NCBI GenBank assembly: GCA_016707685.1
Contig: JADJHE010000008.1
Location: 62,001 to 126,000 of the forward strand
DNA: 64,000 nt
DNA from: Bacteroidota bacterium
Lineage (GTDB): Bacteria; Bacteroidota; Bacteroidia; 2-12-FULL-35-15
Direction of reading: 5' to 3'
Shown here: in pieces, positions 8,411 to 18,000 of the stretch
How the letters are laid out: each line of letters starts with the position of its first letter
How positions within the stretch are numbered: position 1 is the first letter of the stretch
Notes under the pieces: generated by a model
What the model saw: only the letters and a program-made list of their open reading frames with translations
Told to the model about the DNA's origin: nothing
The model's database searches: none
Program-made: the position numbers and the translations under genes

Positions 8411-8887
8411 ATGATAAAAATATACACTGATGGTGCATCAAGAGGAAACCCGGGTCCAGGCGGATTTGGTGTGGTAATGATTTATGGTGCATTGCGGAAA
8501 GAAATTTCAGAAGGTTTTCGATACACCACCAATAACCGTATGGAGTTATTGAGTGTGATTGTTGCACTTGAAAGTTTAAAAAAAGAAGGAACAACCGTTA
8601 CCATTTATTCCGATTCAAAATATGTGGTAGATTCTGTTGAGCAAAAGTGGGTGTTCGGTTGGGAGAAAAAATATTTTAAGGATAAAAAGAACGAAGATTT
8701 GTGGAAACGGTTTTTACGTATTTACCGAAAACACAATGTAAAATTTGTTTGGGTAAAAGGGCATGCATCTAATAAAGAAAACAACCGTTGCGATGAATTA
8801 GCCGTTGCCGCAGCATTGGGTGGTCATTTAAAAATTGATCATGGCTACGAAGAAGAAAACAAAAAGGCAGACTCTAAACTTTTATAA
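8411..8887 (+). CDS. rnhA: Ribonuclease HI
   Basis: 158 aa. Degrades RNA in RNA-DNA hybrids. The catalytic tetrad is visible: Asp7 in YTDGAS, Glu45 in NNRMELLS, Asp68 in YSDSKY and Asp128 in NNRCDELA, with the catalytic-loop His118 in VKGHAS. The length is normal. It begins 18 bases after the right-hand repeat of the S23 element and is followed by its own hairpin terminator. Confidence 0.96.
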   Translation: MIKIYTDGASRGNPGPGGFGVVMIYGALRKEISEGFRYTTNNRMELLSVIVALESLKKEGTTVTIYSDSKYVVDSVEQKWVFGWEKKYFKDKKNEDLWKRFLRIYRKHNVKFVWVKGHASNKENNRCDELAVAAALGGHLKIDHGYEEENKKADSKLL

Positions 8888-8888
8888 A

Positions 8889-8917
8889 TAAACCGCCCAA
8901 ATTTCGGGAGGTTTTTT
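8889..8917 (+). terminator. Terminator of rnhA
   Basis: An imperfect stem (aacc.ccc / ggg.ggtt, one mismatch) followed by a run of six T, directly after the rnhA stop. Confidence 0.6.
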
Positions 8918-8926
8918 AAAATATTA

Positions 8927-8962
8927 CCCCCTCTCCTTAGGAGAGGGGATGAAGGGGAGAGG
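8927..8962. repeat. REP-like palindrome
   Basis: A perfect 9-bp stem cccctctcc / ggagagggg with a 3-base loop (8928-8948), followed by a second gggga-gagg half copy. Far GC-richer than its surroundings. It sits between convergent rnhA and the SDR gene and could also serve as the SDR terminator. The pattern resembles interspersed short palindromes seen in many Bacteroidota genomes. Confidence 0.5.
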
Positions 8963-8964
8963 TG

Positions 8965-9753
8965 TTACAAACATCCCGTTCTTCCACCATCCACAGGAAC
9001 ATTAATTCCTGTAATGTAGGATGCTGCAGGCGATGCTAAAAACGCAACTGCATTTGCAATTTCAGATGCCTCAGCAAATCGTCCCAATGGAATTTCACTT
9101 TCCATTTCATTTTTAATTTCATTTAAGGATTCACCTGTGTTTTTTGATTTGTTTTCAATAATGGTGCTTAATCGTCCGGTTAATGTTGCACCTGGCAACA
9201 CATTGTTTACGGTGATTCCAAACGAAGCAACTTCATTGGATAAGGTCTTACTCCAGTTAGCAACAGCTGCACGAATGGTATTGGAAACACCTAAGTTTTT
9301 CAATGGCATTTTAACAGAGGTGCTAATGATGTTAATTACACGTCCGTATTGTTCTTTTTTCATTCCTTCAATTAATGCTTGCACCAAAATATGGTTACAA
9401 ACTAAATGATTGTTGAATGCTTGAATGAACTCATCCACTTTTGCATTTTGAATAAGTCCGCTTGGCGGACCACCCGTATTATTTACCAAAATATGTACGT
9501 TGCCATGTGTTGCAACGTGGTTGTCAACTTTCTCTTTTAAAATTTTTGGTGTTTGAAAATCAACTGCTAAGTATTCGTGCTTTTGACCTTTCGAAACATC
9601 TAAATCTTTGATGGCTTCTTTCAGCGATTCTTCATTACGAGCAATCAAAACAATATTTGCTCCTAATAATGCTAATTCAATAGCAGATGCTTTTCCGATT
9701 CCTTGTGTACTACCGCAAACCATTGCGGTTTTTCCTGTTAAGTCTAAATTCAT
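8965..9753 (-). CDS. Atypical short-chain dehydrogenase/reductase
   Basis: 262 aa Rossmann-fold SDR. The NAD(P)-binding GSTQGIG lies at 14-20, NNTGGPP marks the end of beta-4, and the usual C-terminal GINVPVDGGRTG is present. The catalytic serine region (NIISTSVKMPLKNLGVSN) is there, but the usual YxxxK is replaced by NTIRAA, so the classical proton-donor Tyr and Lys are absent. This SVKxP...SNxxR arrangement occurs in a recognised FabG-like subgroup of uncertain chemistry. Monocistronic, convergent with rnhA. Often annotated as 3-oxoacyl-ACP reductase, which I would not assert. Confidence 0.85.
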   Translation of the reverse strand: MNLDLTGKTAMVCGSTQGIGKASAIELALLGANIVLIARNEESLKEAIKDLDVSKGQKHEYLAVDFQTPKILKEKVDNHVATHGNVHILVNNTGGPPSGLIQNAKVDEFIQAFNNHLVCNHILVQALIEGMKKEQYGRVINIISTSVKMPLKNLGVSNTIRAAVANWSKTLSNEVASFGITVNNVLPGATLTGRLSTIIENKSKNTGESLNEIKNEMESEIPLGRFAEASEIANAVAFLASPAASYITGINVPVDGGRTGCL

Positions 9754-9857
9754 GCTGTAAAAGTAGCAAATTCAAAGCAAACCTTTGTTGTTTGACATAA
9801 AATTAAAATACTTTTATATCTTTATAAGACAATAAACACTTAAACTAAAATCCTCCT

Positions 9858-11114
9858 ATGAAAAAGCAATTAATAGCCATGCTCTCCATTTTCCTATTTA
9901 TTGGGATTATACAAAATTCGAATGCTCAACAAATGAAAACAGATAAAGAGTTTTTTACTGTAGAGGGAGCATATAATTTTATCATTCTTAAGAAAGACAT
10001 TAAAACGCAAAAGGTGATTTCTAAGGTGGAAACAAAAATCCCTGATAAAAGTCAAAAAGAAATGTTTTATCCAGGCTCAAACTTTGCCAACTTCGAGTTG
10101 ATAGGGAATGAAATTGTAATTGTTTACGATATATGGCAAAAGTCAACTGGAACAAAAGATTGTTCTATTAAAACATTAAACATAAAAACAAACAAATTCA
10201 GCATTCCAAAATTAATTTATTCTACAAAGGTAAATTCTGTTTACAGTTCAAATGAAATCATTTACAAACCTGTTTATTCTCCTGATAGAACCAAGCTCGC
10301 TATTTTAAAAGATAATCTTTCTCCAAGTTATGATATTGAACCAGAAATTAATATTTATGACACAAAGACGCTGAATGTACTTTCTACAAAAAAAATGAGC
10401 TCGAAATACGAAGGTCAAAAAAGAGTTATCAATCAAAATTATACAATGGACGATAACGGAAATATTGCCCTTACATTTAGTCTTTTGAATGAGAAAACAA
10501 AAATGACTACAAAGACATTTTCGGCAGAAATTCCTTTTAAAGATACGGATATGAAAAATATAAAGGAGGGATCAGGAGCAGTGTCTAGTGAAGGTGGTGT
10601 TGATCAAAAGGCACATGGAAATTTTTATAAATCGCTCGAAGATTATCTTAATAACAAGCCGGTTGCAGGGACAAGAATGAAAAATGGAAGTTTTAGCTGG
10701 ACAATGATTGGCGGTACAGATTATAAGCTCATTGACGATGACGGGAATATTAAAAAAGAAGATGCTAAAAATCTTCCTGCTGAATTGTTTACCTATAAAA
10801 GAGACAATTATTCTACACCAATGCTTATAAGACTTATTGAAGATAAACCATATATTGTATTGGTAGCTGGTAAGCTGTGTTACTACTCTTTATATTTAGA
10901 ACAAGGAAGTCGTTTTTATGCAGAAGGATGGGACGGTAAGCTGAAAAAATTTAAAGAGGATGAATTTGAAGCGTATTTAGCGAAATACAATTTGTTAGAA
11001 GACTACAAAAAGGACAGACCCAAAAGAGAATTTAAAGATGATGTAAATGGTTATTTTAATAAGGTTATTAGTTGGGAAATAAAATACTTTAATTTATTAA
11101 ATGAAAAAATGTAA
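9858..11114 (+). CDS. Exported protein of unknown function
   Basis: 418 aa. Starts with a signal peptide (about 1-23, ending SNAQQ). I recognise no catalytic motif. Residues about 30-230 have alternating short beta-strand patterns with phrases such as KPVYSPDRTKLAIL and MDDNGNIALTFSL, which read like a TolB/WD-type beta-propeller. The C-terminal third is charged and lysine-rich and ends in a predicted helical segment. Probably periplasmic. Monocistronic, with a strong terminator after it. Confidence 0.75.
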   Translation: MKKQLIAMLSIFLFIGIIQNSNAQQMKTDKEFFTVEGAYNFIILKKDIKTQKVISKVETKIPDKSQKEMFYPGSNFANFELIGNEIVIVYDIWQKSTGTKDCSIKTLNIKTNKFSIPKLIYSTKVNSVYSSNEIIYKPVYSPDRTKLAILKDNLSPSYDIEPEINIYDTKTLNVLSTKKMSSKYEGQKRVINQNYTMDDNGNIALTFSLLNEKTKMTTKTFSAEIPFKDTDMKNIKEGSGAVSSEGGVDQKAHGNFYKSLEDYLNNKPVAGTRMKNGSFSWTMIGGTDYKLIDDDGNIKKEDAKNLPAELFTYKRDNYSTPMLIRLIEDKPYIVLVAGKLCYYSLYLEQGSRFYAEGWDGKLKKFKEDEFEAYLAKYNLLEDYKKDRPKREFKDDVNGYFNKVISWEIKYFNLLNEKM

Positions 11115-11132
11115 TTGTAATTGAAGACAATA

Positions 11133-11166
11133 AAAAAAGGCGAAGAATTTTTCTTCGCCTTTTTTT
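11133..11166. terminator. Bidirectional terminator
   Basis: aggcgaagaa paired with ttcttcgcct, an A-run on the left and a T-run on the right. It serves the unknown exported gene and, in reverse, the LolD-type operon whose last stop it abuts. Confidence 0.85.
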
Positions 11167-11842
11167 ATTGAGAAACTACTTCACCATCGCTTAGTGTAAT
11201 AATACGATCGGTTCGCTCGGCAAAGCTCATATCGTGTGTTACAACCACAATCGATTGATTGTATTTTTCTTTTAATTCTTTAAAAATCTCAAAAACATTT
11301 TCCGAATTTTTTGAATCCAAATTCCCCGTGGGTTCATCCCCAAAAATAATTTTTGGATCATTAATTAAGGCACGAGCAATAGCCACGCGTTGTTGCTGAC
11401 CACCCGAAAGTTTGTTTGCTTTTTTTAATGCTTGATCACGTAGCCCTAATAAATCTAGTTTTTGGTAGGCGCGTTCTCTGATTTCTGCTTCCGAATATTT
11501 TGCAAGCTTTAATGCAGGTAAACAAACATTTTCTAGTACGGTAAATTCTGGAAGTAAATAGTGAAACTGAAAAACAAAACCAATTTTTTCATTTCGGATT
11601 TCAGCCAAATCGTTTTTTGATTTTAAACTTAAATCATCACCATCAAAAAAGATATGGCCAGTATAGTCGGTATCTAAAGTACTCAGTACATAAAGAAGTG
11701 TAGATTTTCCACTTCCCGAAGAACCAACAATAGCTGCAAATTCTCCTTGTTTAATAGAAACATTGATGTTTTTCAATGCCTGAAATTCAACAGGATCGTG
11801 AAACGATTTACTTAAATTTTTTGTTTCTATTATATTGCCCAT
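11165..11842 (-). CDS. ABC transporter ATPase, LolD/MacB type
   Basis: 225 aa, the compact size of LolD/FtsE-type ATPases. Walker A GSSGSGKST at 40-48, Q-loop in GFVFQFHYLL, signature LSGGQQQR at 145-152, Walker B IIFGDEP followed by TGNLDS, and the H-loop in VVTHDMSF. It drives the FtsX-type permease encoded 2 bases upstream; with the HlyD-like adaptor the set resembles a MacAB/LolCDE-like exporter rather than a substrate importer. Last gene of the minus-strand operon. Confidence 0.92.
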   Translation of the reverse strand: MGNIIETKNLSKSFHDPVEFQALKNINVSIKQGEFAAIVGSSGSGKSTLLYVLSTLDTDYTGHIFFDGDDLSLKSKNDLAEIRNEKIGFVFQFHYLLPEFTVLENVCLPALKLAKYSEAEIRERAYQKLDLLGLRDQALKKANKLSGGQQQRVAIARALINDPKIIFGDEPTGNLDSKNSENVFEIFKELKEKYNQSIVVVTHDMSFAERTDRIITLSDGEVVSQ

Positions 11843-11844
11843 GC

Positions 11845-13107
11845 TTACTTACTTCTAATAATATCAATTGCATCCATTTTGGCTGCTTTACGCGCTGGAA
11901 TATACCCTGCAATACTTGTTGCGACTAATCCAAAAATATAAGCAAACAAATAAAATGCAGGCGATGTGTTGAATCGCAAATATTCCATGGATACAAATCC
12001 TTTGATATCCATTCGGATGCTACCTGCAATTTTTTGCATTAAAAAACCAATGATTAAACCTAGTAATCCACCCAACACACCAATGATTAACGATTCGGTC
12101 AAAAATATTTTTTTGATATCACTGTCTTTGTATCCGATGGCTTTTAAAATAGCAATGTCAGGCATTTTCTCATAAATAATCATCATAAGGATATTAAAAA
12201 TCCCAAATCCAGAAACGATTAGGATAGAGGCAATAATTAAATAAGTAACCATGTTTTGGATTTTGAAAACACTAAACACACTCGCATTTGCTTCTTTCCA
12301 GTCTACTGTTTTAAACCCAAATTTTTGATGATAAAATTTTGCTAACTCTTCGGCTTGATTAAAATCTTTTAATTTGATATTGATGTCGGTAATATAAGAA
12401 CCATCCACTTTTAAGAGTTTTTGTGCGTTGCGAATATTGATGTAGGCTCTGCTTTTATCAACTTCTGTTAAACCACTGTGGTTGATTCCAACAATTTTCA
12501 TTTCTAAAGTAACACCTAGTGGCGAGGTAATAGAAATGTTATCATGCATTTTAGCACCAAGTAAATCTGCAAGTCCATCACCAAGAATAATTCCATTGGG
12601 AATTGTTTGTAGTTTGGTAATATCACCTTGGCGCATGTTTTTAGAAACGTCAAACAAGATGTTTTCTTTGATGATGTCAACACCCGAAACTCTGCCGGCT
12701 ATTTGTGCAATACCAACTTTAAAGATGGCTTGTGAACCTAAAAAGGGTGATACACCCGATACGCGAGAATCTTTTTCGAGTGCTGCAATTATTTGATAGC
12801 CATTTTTAACTTTGTTGAGTTCGTCTTTTGGTTTTTGATTTTGAACAACAATCCATTTGCTACTAGCTGTATCGCGTTTTGCTAAAATACTTTTTCTGTT
12901 TTTTTCCGCTTCATTGTAGATGCGAATGTTGGCAGTAGTATTTACTGTTTCATCAATAAAGTATGCTTGAAATCCTGACATTAATCCTGCTTGAAAAATA
13001 AAAATAGCAATACCAAATGTTACTCCTAACATGGCAACAATTGTTTGCCTTTTTTTAGCAAGCAAATGCGTTAACGCAATTCTTATGACAGGTGTTTTTT
13101 GAATCAT
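11845..13107 (-). CDS. ABC transporter permease, FtsX/LolC/MacB type
   Basis: 420 aa. One N-terminal membrane helix (about 22-42), a large periplasmic domain (about 45-285), then three C-terminal helices (about 290-315, 335-365, 385-405) with IYEKMPDIAILKAIGYKDSDI in the cytoplasmic loop: the canonical FtsX/MacB_PCD layout. The start codon shares one base with the adaptor stop (TAATG). With only one permease gene, the complex is presumably a homodimer, as in MacB. The substrate is unknown. Confidence 0.9.
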   Translation of the reverse strand: MIQKTPVIRIALTHLLAKKRQTIVAMLGVTFGIAIFIFQAGLMSGFQAYFIDETVNTTANIRIYNEAEKNRKSILAKRDTASSKWIVVQNQKPKDELNKVKNGYQIIAALEKDSRVSGVSPFLGSQAIFKVGIAQIAGRVSGVDIIKENILFDVSKNMRQGDITKLQTIPNGIILGDGLADLLGAKMHDNISITSPLGVTLEMKIVGINHSGLTEVDKSRAYINIRNAQKLLKVDGSYITDINIKLKDFNQAEELAKFYHQKFGFKTVDWKEANASVFSVFKIQNMVTYLIIASILIVSGFGIFNILMMIIYEKMPDIAILKAIGYKDSDIKKIFLTESLIIGVLGGLLGLIIGFLMQKIAGSIRMDIKGFVSMEYLRFNTSPAFYLFAYIFGLVATSIAGYIPARKAAKMDAIDIIRSK

Positions 13108-14195
13108 TAGGGTAAAATAATTTCAGTGTCTTTTGTTATTCCTTCTAATACTTCAATAAATTCAAGGTCTTCGGCACCTTTTTTAATCGTGGTCAATTGT
13201 TCCGAACCGTTAATTTTAACTTTTGTTCCTTCAATTAAATATTCTCTTGGAATCACCAATGCATTTTTTCGTTCAGCAATAATAATATTTGCTTCTACCG
13301 ACATGCCTGAATAAATTTCAAATCCTTTTTCTAATTTAATAGAAGAAATAATTTTTGCTGTTTTATTGTTTTGATTGATTCGTGGATACGTTTCAACAAT
13401 AGTACCGTTGAACGCTTGTCCTTTGTAAGCATCAATTTCATAAACAATTTGTTGGTCTCTTTTTAGAAGCGAAACATCTGTTTCGTCTACACTTAATTCA
13501 ACTTCAAAATGGCTTCCATCACCAATTTCCATCAATACAATTTGTGTGGTTACCAATTCACCTTCTTTAGGAATGATATCGTATATTTTCCCATTTACAG
13601 CAGAGGTGAGTGTATAATCGTTTTTATTAGACGTTTGTGCTTCATATTGTATTTGCGCATTTTCCAATTCAATTCTTACTTTGTCTCTGGTGTTATTTAA
13701 TGAGCTTAGTGCTTTCAAATAATTTTGTTTAGAAATATCAAATTGAGTTCTGGATTGATCCAATTGCATGGTTGAAGTTGCATTTTGTTTAGACAGTGAT
13801 TCGAAGCGTTTGTAATTAGTTGAATCTAATTCATACTTCGATTTTGCAGAAGCAACATCTTGTTTTAAAGTATTGATTAAACCCGAATTTTCATTCGCAT
13901 TTTTTTGTGCTAAGGACAATAAATTTTTAGCGGTAGTTACATTGAGGTCACTTACTTCACTTTTGATGGTAATAATTGGGTCGCCTACCTTTACGCTATC
14001 ACCCACATGCACGTGAATTTTTTCGACATAACCAGGAAGCTTGCTGTATACTTTGTAATTGTTGATTGGATAAATTTTCCCAGAAGCATAAACTGCTTGC
14101 GTTATATCTTTTTGTTGAGGTGTTGTTGAATTGCTTTCGTTTTTGCAGCTAGCAAAAATCAAAATGCAAGTACCTAAAAAAATGAACTTTTTCAT
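13107..14195 (-). CDS. Periplasmic adaptor (HlyD/MacA-like lipoprotein)
   Basis: 362 aa. The lipoprotein signal ends IFASCKNES, placing the acylated Cys at about residue 16. A biotinyl-lipoyl-like half (VHVGDSVKVGDPIITIKSE), a long alpha-helical hairpin (about 80-180), the second lipoyl half (NGKIYDIIPKEGELV) and a beta-barrel domain follow: the membrane-fusion-protein pattern. It bridges the FtsX-type permease to an outer-membrane factor. No TolC gene lies in this operon; the TolC at 19.7-21.1 kb belongs to the RND set but could be shared. The start overlaps the preceding DUF4260 gene by 4 bases. Confidence 0.9.
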   Translation of the reverse strand: MKKFIFLGTCILIFASCKNESNSTTPQQKDITQAVYASGKIYPINNYKVYSKLPGYVEKIHVHVGDSVKVGDPIITIKSEVSDLNVTTAKNLLSLAQKNANENSGLINTLKQDVASAKSKYELDSTNYKRFESLSKQNATSTMQLDQSRTQFDISKQNYLKALSSLNNTRDKVRIELENAQIQYEAQTSNKNDYTLTSAVNGKIYDIIPKEGELVTTQIVLMEIGDGSHFEVELSVDETDVSLLKRDQQIVYEIDAYKGQAFNGTIVETYPRINQNNKTAKIISSIKLEKGFEIYSGMSVEANIIIAERKNALVIPREYLIEGTKVKINGSEQLTTIKKGAEDLEFIEVLEGITKDTEIILP

Positions 14196-14559
14196 TTTAT
14201 ATTGTTTTTTTGATGACCAATTATTCCTAAATGCGTATCGCTAAAGCTCGTAATGTATTTTAATCCATATCCAAAAACGCGATCCATGCTCGAATGTGCA
14301 AAAAGAATAATACCCGATAATAATAGATATTGATTGTTCATATAAAATCCTAATCCCACAATTATCAAAGCCAATGCTTTATGGTGTACAAAGTTATAAC
14401 AATAAGCACCAATTTGGGTATTTATTAAATAACCAATCATGCTAAATCGGGTAGGAGTAATAACGCTGGAAACCACCACCAATCGAATTGTAGTTGATTG
14501 AAAGCGACTATAGCGATTAAGAACATTACGAGTTCTTCTAGTTGTAAAAGTTGTTTCAT
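14192..14559 (-). pseudogene. DUF4260 family membrane protein, frameshifted
   Basis: Read from the ATG at 14559 the protein begins MKQLLQLEELVMFLIAI and continues through WWWFPALLLLPDL before meeting TGA. Reading on in the next frame gives SMIGYLINTQIGAYCYNFVHHKALAL and a C-terminal HSSMDRVFGYGLKYI-type ending, the conserved DUF4260 core. One missing base near 14443-14446 (an A in gatttagc) explains it; restored, the product is about 122 aa with roughly four helices, the usual family size. It abuts the SRPBCC stop and overlaps the adaptor start by 4 bases, so it is embedded in the operon. Function of the family is unknown. Confidence 0.75.
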
Positions 14560-14962
14560 TTAAGAGTGCTCTATTGTATTAACTAATTTTTGATGTGCTT
14601 TTTTTAAAATGGATTGAAAGATTCCTTTTATAATAAAAGGTGCTTTCACATCTACAACTTCTTTTATGGTGGTCATTTGTCCATCCGAATGCAGCATAAA
14701 ATCAAGTGTTAGATGAACACCCTTTTTTAACAGGAGAATACATTTTTACATGTTCGTTTTCCTTGTAATCTAATATATAAACAATGTATTTGAATTTAAA
14801 AGGAATGCCTATAAATTTAATACTCTCATAAAATTTATACTCATTTTTATTTAGTTGCTCTGCTTTGTAAATTACAGGATGATGATCCGCAAATTTCTGC
14901 ATGTCCGACAAACATGCATACACTTCGTTGATTGGTTTTTTAATCGTGTAATTTAGAATCAT
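14560..14962 (-). pseudogene. SRPBCC (START-like) family protein, frameshifted
   Basis: The ATG at 14962 opens a frame beginning MILNYTIKKPINEVYACL, typical of polyketide-cyclase/START-like small proteins, but it ends early after SPVKKGCSSNT. Dropping one base in the ccctttttt run (14720-14728) restores VKKGVHLTLDFMLH and a frame that runs to TAA at 14560-14562, about 133 aa in all, normal for the family. The repaired stop abuts the DUF4260 start exactly, which supports the repaired frame. Ligand unknown. It is the first gene of the adaptor-permease-ATPase operon. Confidence 0.75.
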
Positions 14963-14973
14963 TTTAATTGTAT

Positions 14974-15006
14974 AAAAAAAGCGCCCTACAATTGTAGAGC
15001 GCTTTT
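14974..15006 (-). terminator. Terminator of the RND efflux operon
   Basis: aaaagcgc-cctacaattgtag-agcgctttt hairpin with a T-run in the minus direction, just after the RND pump stop. It separates the RND operon from the SRPBCC-led operon on the same strand. Confidence 0.85.
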
Positions 15007-15010
15007 GGTT

Positions 15011-18000
15011 TTAGTAATCTAGATTTCCGTAATCTAATTTTTTGCCTTTAAGATATAATACCACTCTTAAAATTCCGACAAAGAATGGAATATACATTAA
15101 GGCGTTTGACATGCCAAAGTGTTTCAACACAATCTCTGATTTACGTTTTAAGCGTTCAGACATTAAGTACATTGCAGGAACCAATAATAAGGTTAAGAAG
15201 GTAGCGAATGACAATCCAAATATCATTGTCCATGATAAAGGACCCCAGAATACCACGTTATCACCACCAAAGTATAAGTTCGCATCGCCAGTAGCAAACA
15301 ATGTTTGAAAATCTAAATTCAAACCAACTGCTAATGGAATCAATCCTAAAATGGCAGCCATTGCTGTTAAGATAACTGGTGTCATACGCGTTTTTCCTGC
15401 TTCAACTGTTGCATCCCATAAGCTCATTCCTTCTTTACGCGACATTTCGGCAAACTCGATGAGCAAGATTCCATTTCGTACAACTACACCACCTAAGGCA
15501 ATAATACCAACACCTGTCATTACAATACTCATGTCCATTTTGAACAATGCTGTACCAATTAATACCCCAATGATACTAAACAAGATTTCGGACAAGATGA
15601 TTAATGGTTTACCAATAGCATTGAATTGCAATACTAAAATTAAGAGCATCAATGCAACAGAATAACCCAATGCTTTACCTAAGAACGCACCTGTTTCAGC
15701 TTGTTCTTCTTGCTGACCGGTCATTACCGCTTCAATTTTTCCTGTAGGTGTAAATCCTGCAATTGCTTTTTTAACAGTATTAGCAACTTCATTTTCGTTA
15801 TAACCTTGGGTTACATTGGAAGAAATAGTAATCACACGTTTCTGCATTTTACGTTTAATCCCACCATAGGTATTAGTATATTCTACATTACAAAATGCCG
15901 ATAGTGGAACACTTCTTAAAATACCTCCCATGTTCATATCGCGGAATGTGATTTTTAAATTGCGCAATGCTTCAATGTTATTACGTTGTTCATATTTGTA
16001 ACGTAACTGAATTGGATACTGGTCGTTTTCATCTCGGAACTTACTTACTTCAGCTCCAAATACCGCATTTCTGATTTCTGATGCAATTTGTCCTGTAGAA
16101 ATCCCTTCTCTATTTGCACGTTCTCTGTCGATATTAAAAACAATTTCTGGTTTAATAGTTTCAAAATCCGATTTAAGATTTTCTACACCTGAAATTTTTT
16201 GTTGCGTAAGAAATAATTTTAAACGATTTGCATTGTTTACTAATTCATCAAAATTATCGCCTCGAACTTCAATGTTGATTGGTTTAGAAACAGGAGGGCC
16301 AGCTTGTTCTGGCGAAACACTTACTTCGGCTCCTGGAATATTCCAATTTAATTTTTGTAATTGCTCCAAATATTTTGAAGTTGATTGTCCATCACGATCC
16401 TTAAAATCTACGAAAGCAATGGCAATTTTTCCTCTATTAGGATAATCACTTTGATCTTGATCTTTAGGATCGGTTGTTCCTTTTGTAACATTTGTAATAA
16501 CAGATTTTACAATTTTGTTGGAATCACCGATAACACTGTTTACGCGTTGTTCTGCTAATAGCATTACTGTGTTTGTTTTTGCAGGGTCTGTTCCAACTGG
16601 TAATTTAACATACACGTATACAAAGTTTGGATCTCCTTGTGGGAAGAAAACTACTTTTGGACTACGTGCTGCAAAAAACATGAGCGATGCAATAAATAAT
16701 ACAACAACACCAAGTAAAGCCAATGCTGGGCGTTTTAAGAAACGTAATAATAACTTTGTGTAACGCGCTTGGAATGCAGGCCAAATTTTAGTTTGGAACG
16801 CTTCAATAATTTTGTGCAACCAAAAACGGTGCAACACCATAAAGAAAGCAAAGAATATAACCAAGTTTCCAAATGCATGGTGACCACCAATATGAGCAAT
16901 TATTGCTGCCACAATGTACAATACCAATTGTAATTTTGCCAATGGAGTTAATTTTCCATACTTCGCTTTTTCTTCATGATGTGGTTTCATAAAGTCAACC
17001 GCAAAAACAGGATTAACAATATAGGCAACAATTAATGATGCAAGCAATGTAATGATGAGTGTAATAGGGAGGTAGAACATAAATTTACCAATAATACCAT
17101 TCCAGAAAAGTAAAGGAACGAATGGAGCAAGTGTGGTTAATGTTCCACTCAATACTGGTAAAAACACTTCACCTGCCGCCATTTTAGCTGCGGTAACAAT
17201 GTCACGTTTTCCATTGTCAAAAATACGATGGGTGTTTTCAATAACCACAATTGCATCATCCACCACAATACCCAAGGCGAGTAAGAAGGCGAAGAGTACA
17301 ATCATATTCATGGTATAGCTGAAATCGAATGCCCCACCAATTGCAGGCATTATCCAGAATGCGATGAACATTGATAGAGGTACGGATGCTGCTACAAACA
17401 AGGCATTTGTTACGCCCATAAAGAACATCAAGATAAAGGTTACTAAAATAAAACCAATAATGATGGTGTTAATCAAATCATGCAATGTACTTCTTGTTTT
17501 TTCTGATTGATCGCCAGTAACAGTAATTTTTAAATCCTTTGGCAATTCATCCGCTTTCATTTTTTCAATCAATGCATATATTTTGTCTGATGCATCAATT
17601 AAATTTTCACCACTACGTTTGATAATATTTAATGTGATTACATTTTTACCTTCCAATCGTGCGTAGCTTTCTTGTTCTTTATTGCTGTCAATTACTTCGG
17701 CAATGTCTTTTAAATATACTTTTGAGCCAGCTCCAGATGTAACAACTAAGTTCTTAATTTCTTCAACTGTTTTAAATTCCCCTTTTATTGTTAAGTTACG
17801 CTTCATTCCATCCATTGGAACTAAACCTCCTGACATATTTAAGTTTTCGTATTGAACAGCATTTTGGATATCACGTAAAGAAAAATTAGCTGCTTGTAGC
17901 TTGTACATGTCTACATTGATTTGTATTTCGCGTTCTAAATCACCAACCATTTGTACACGTGAAATTTCTTTCAATGCTTCAATTTTATCTTTTACATCAT

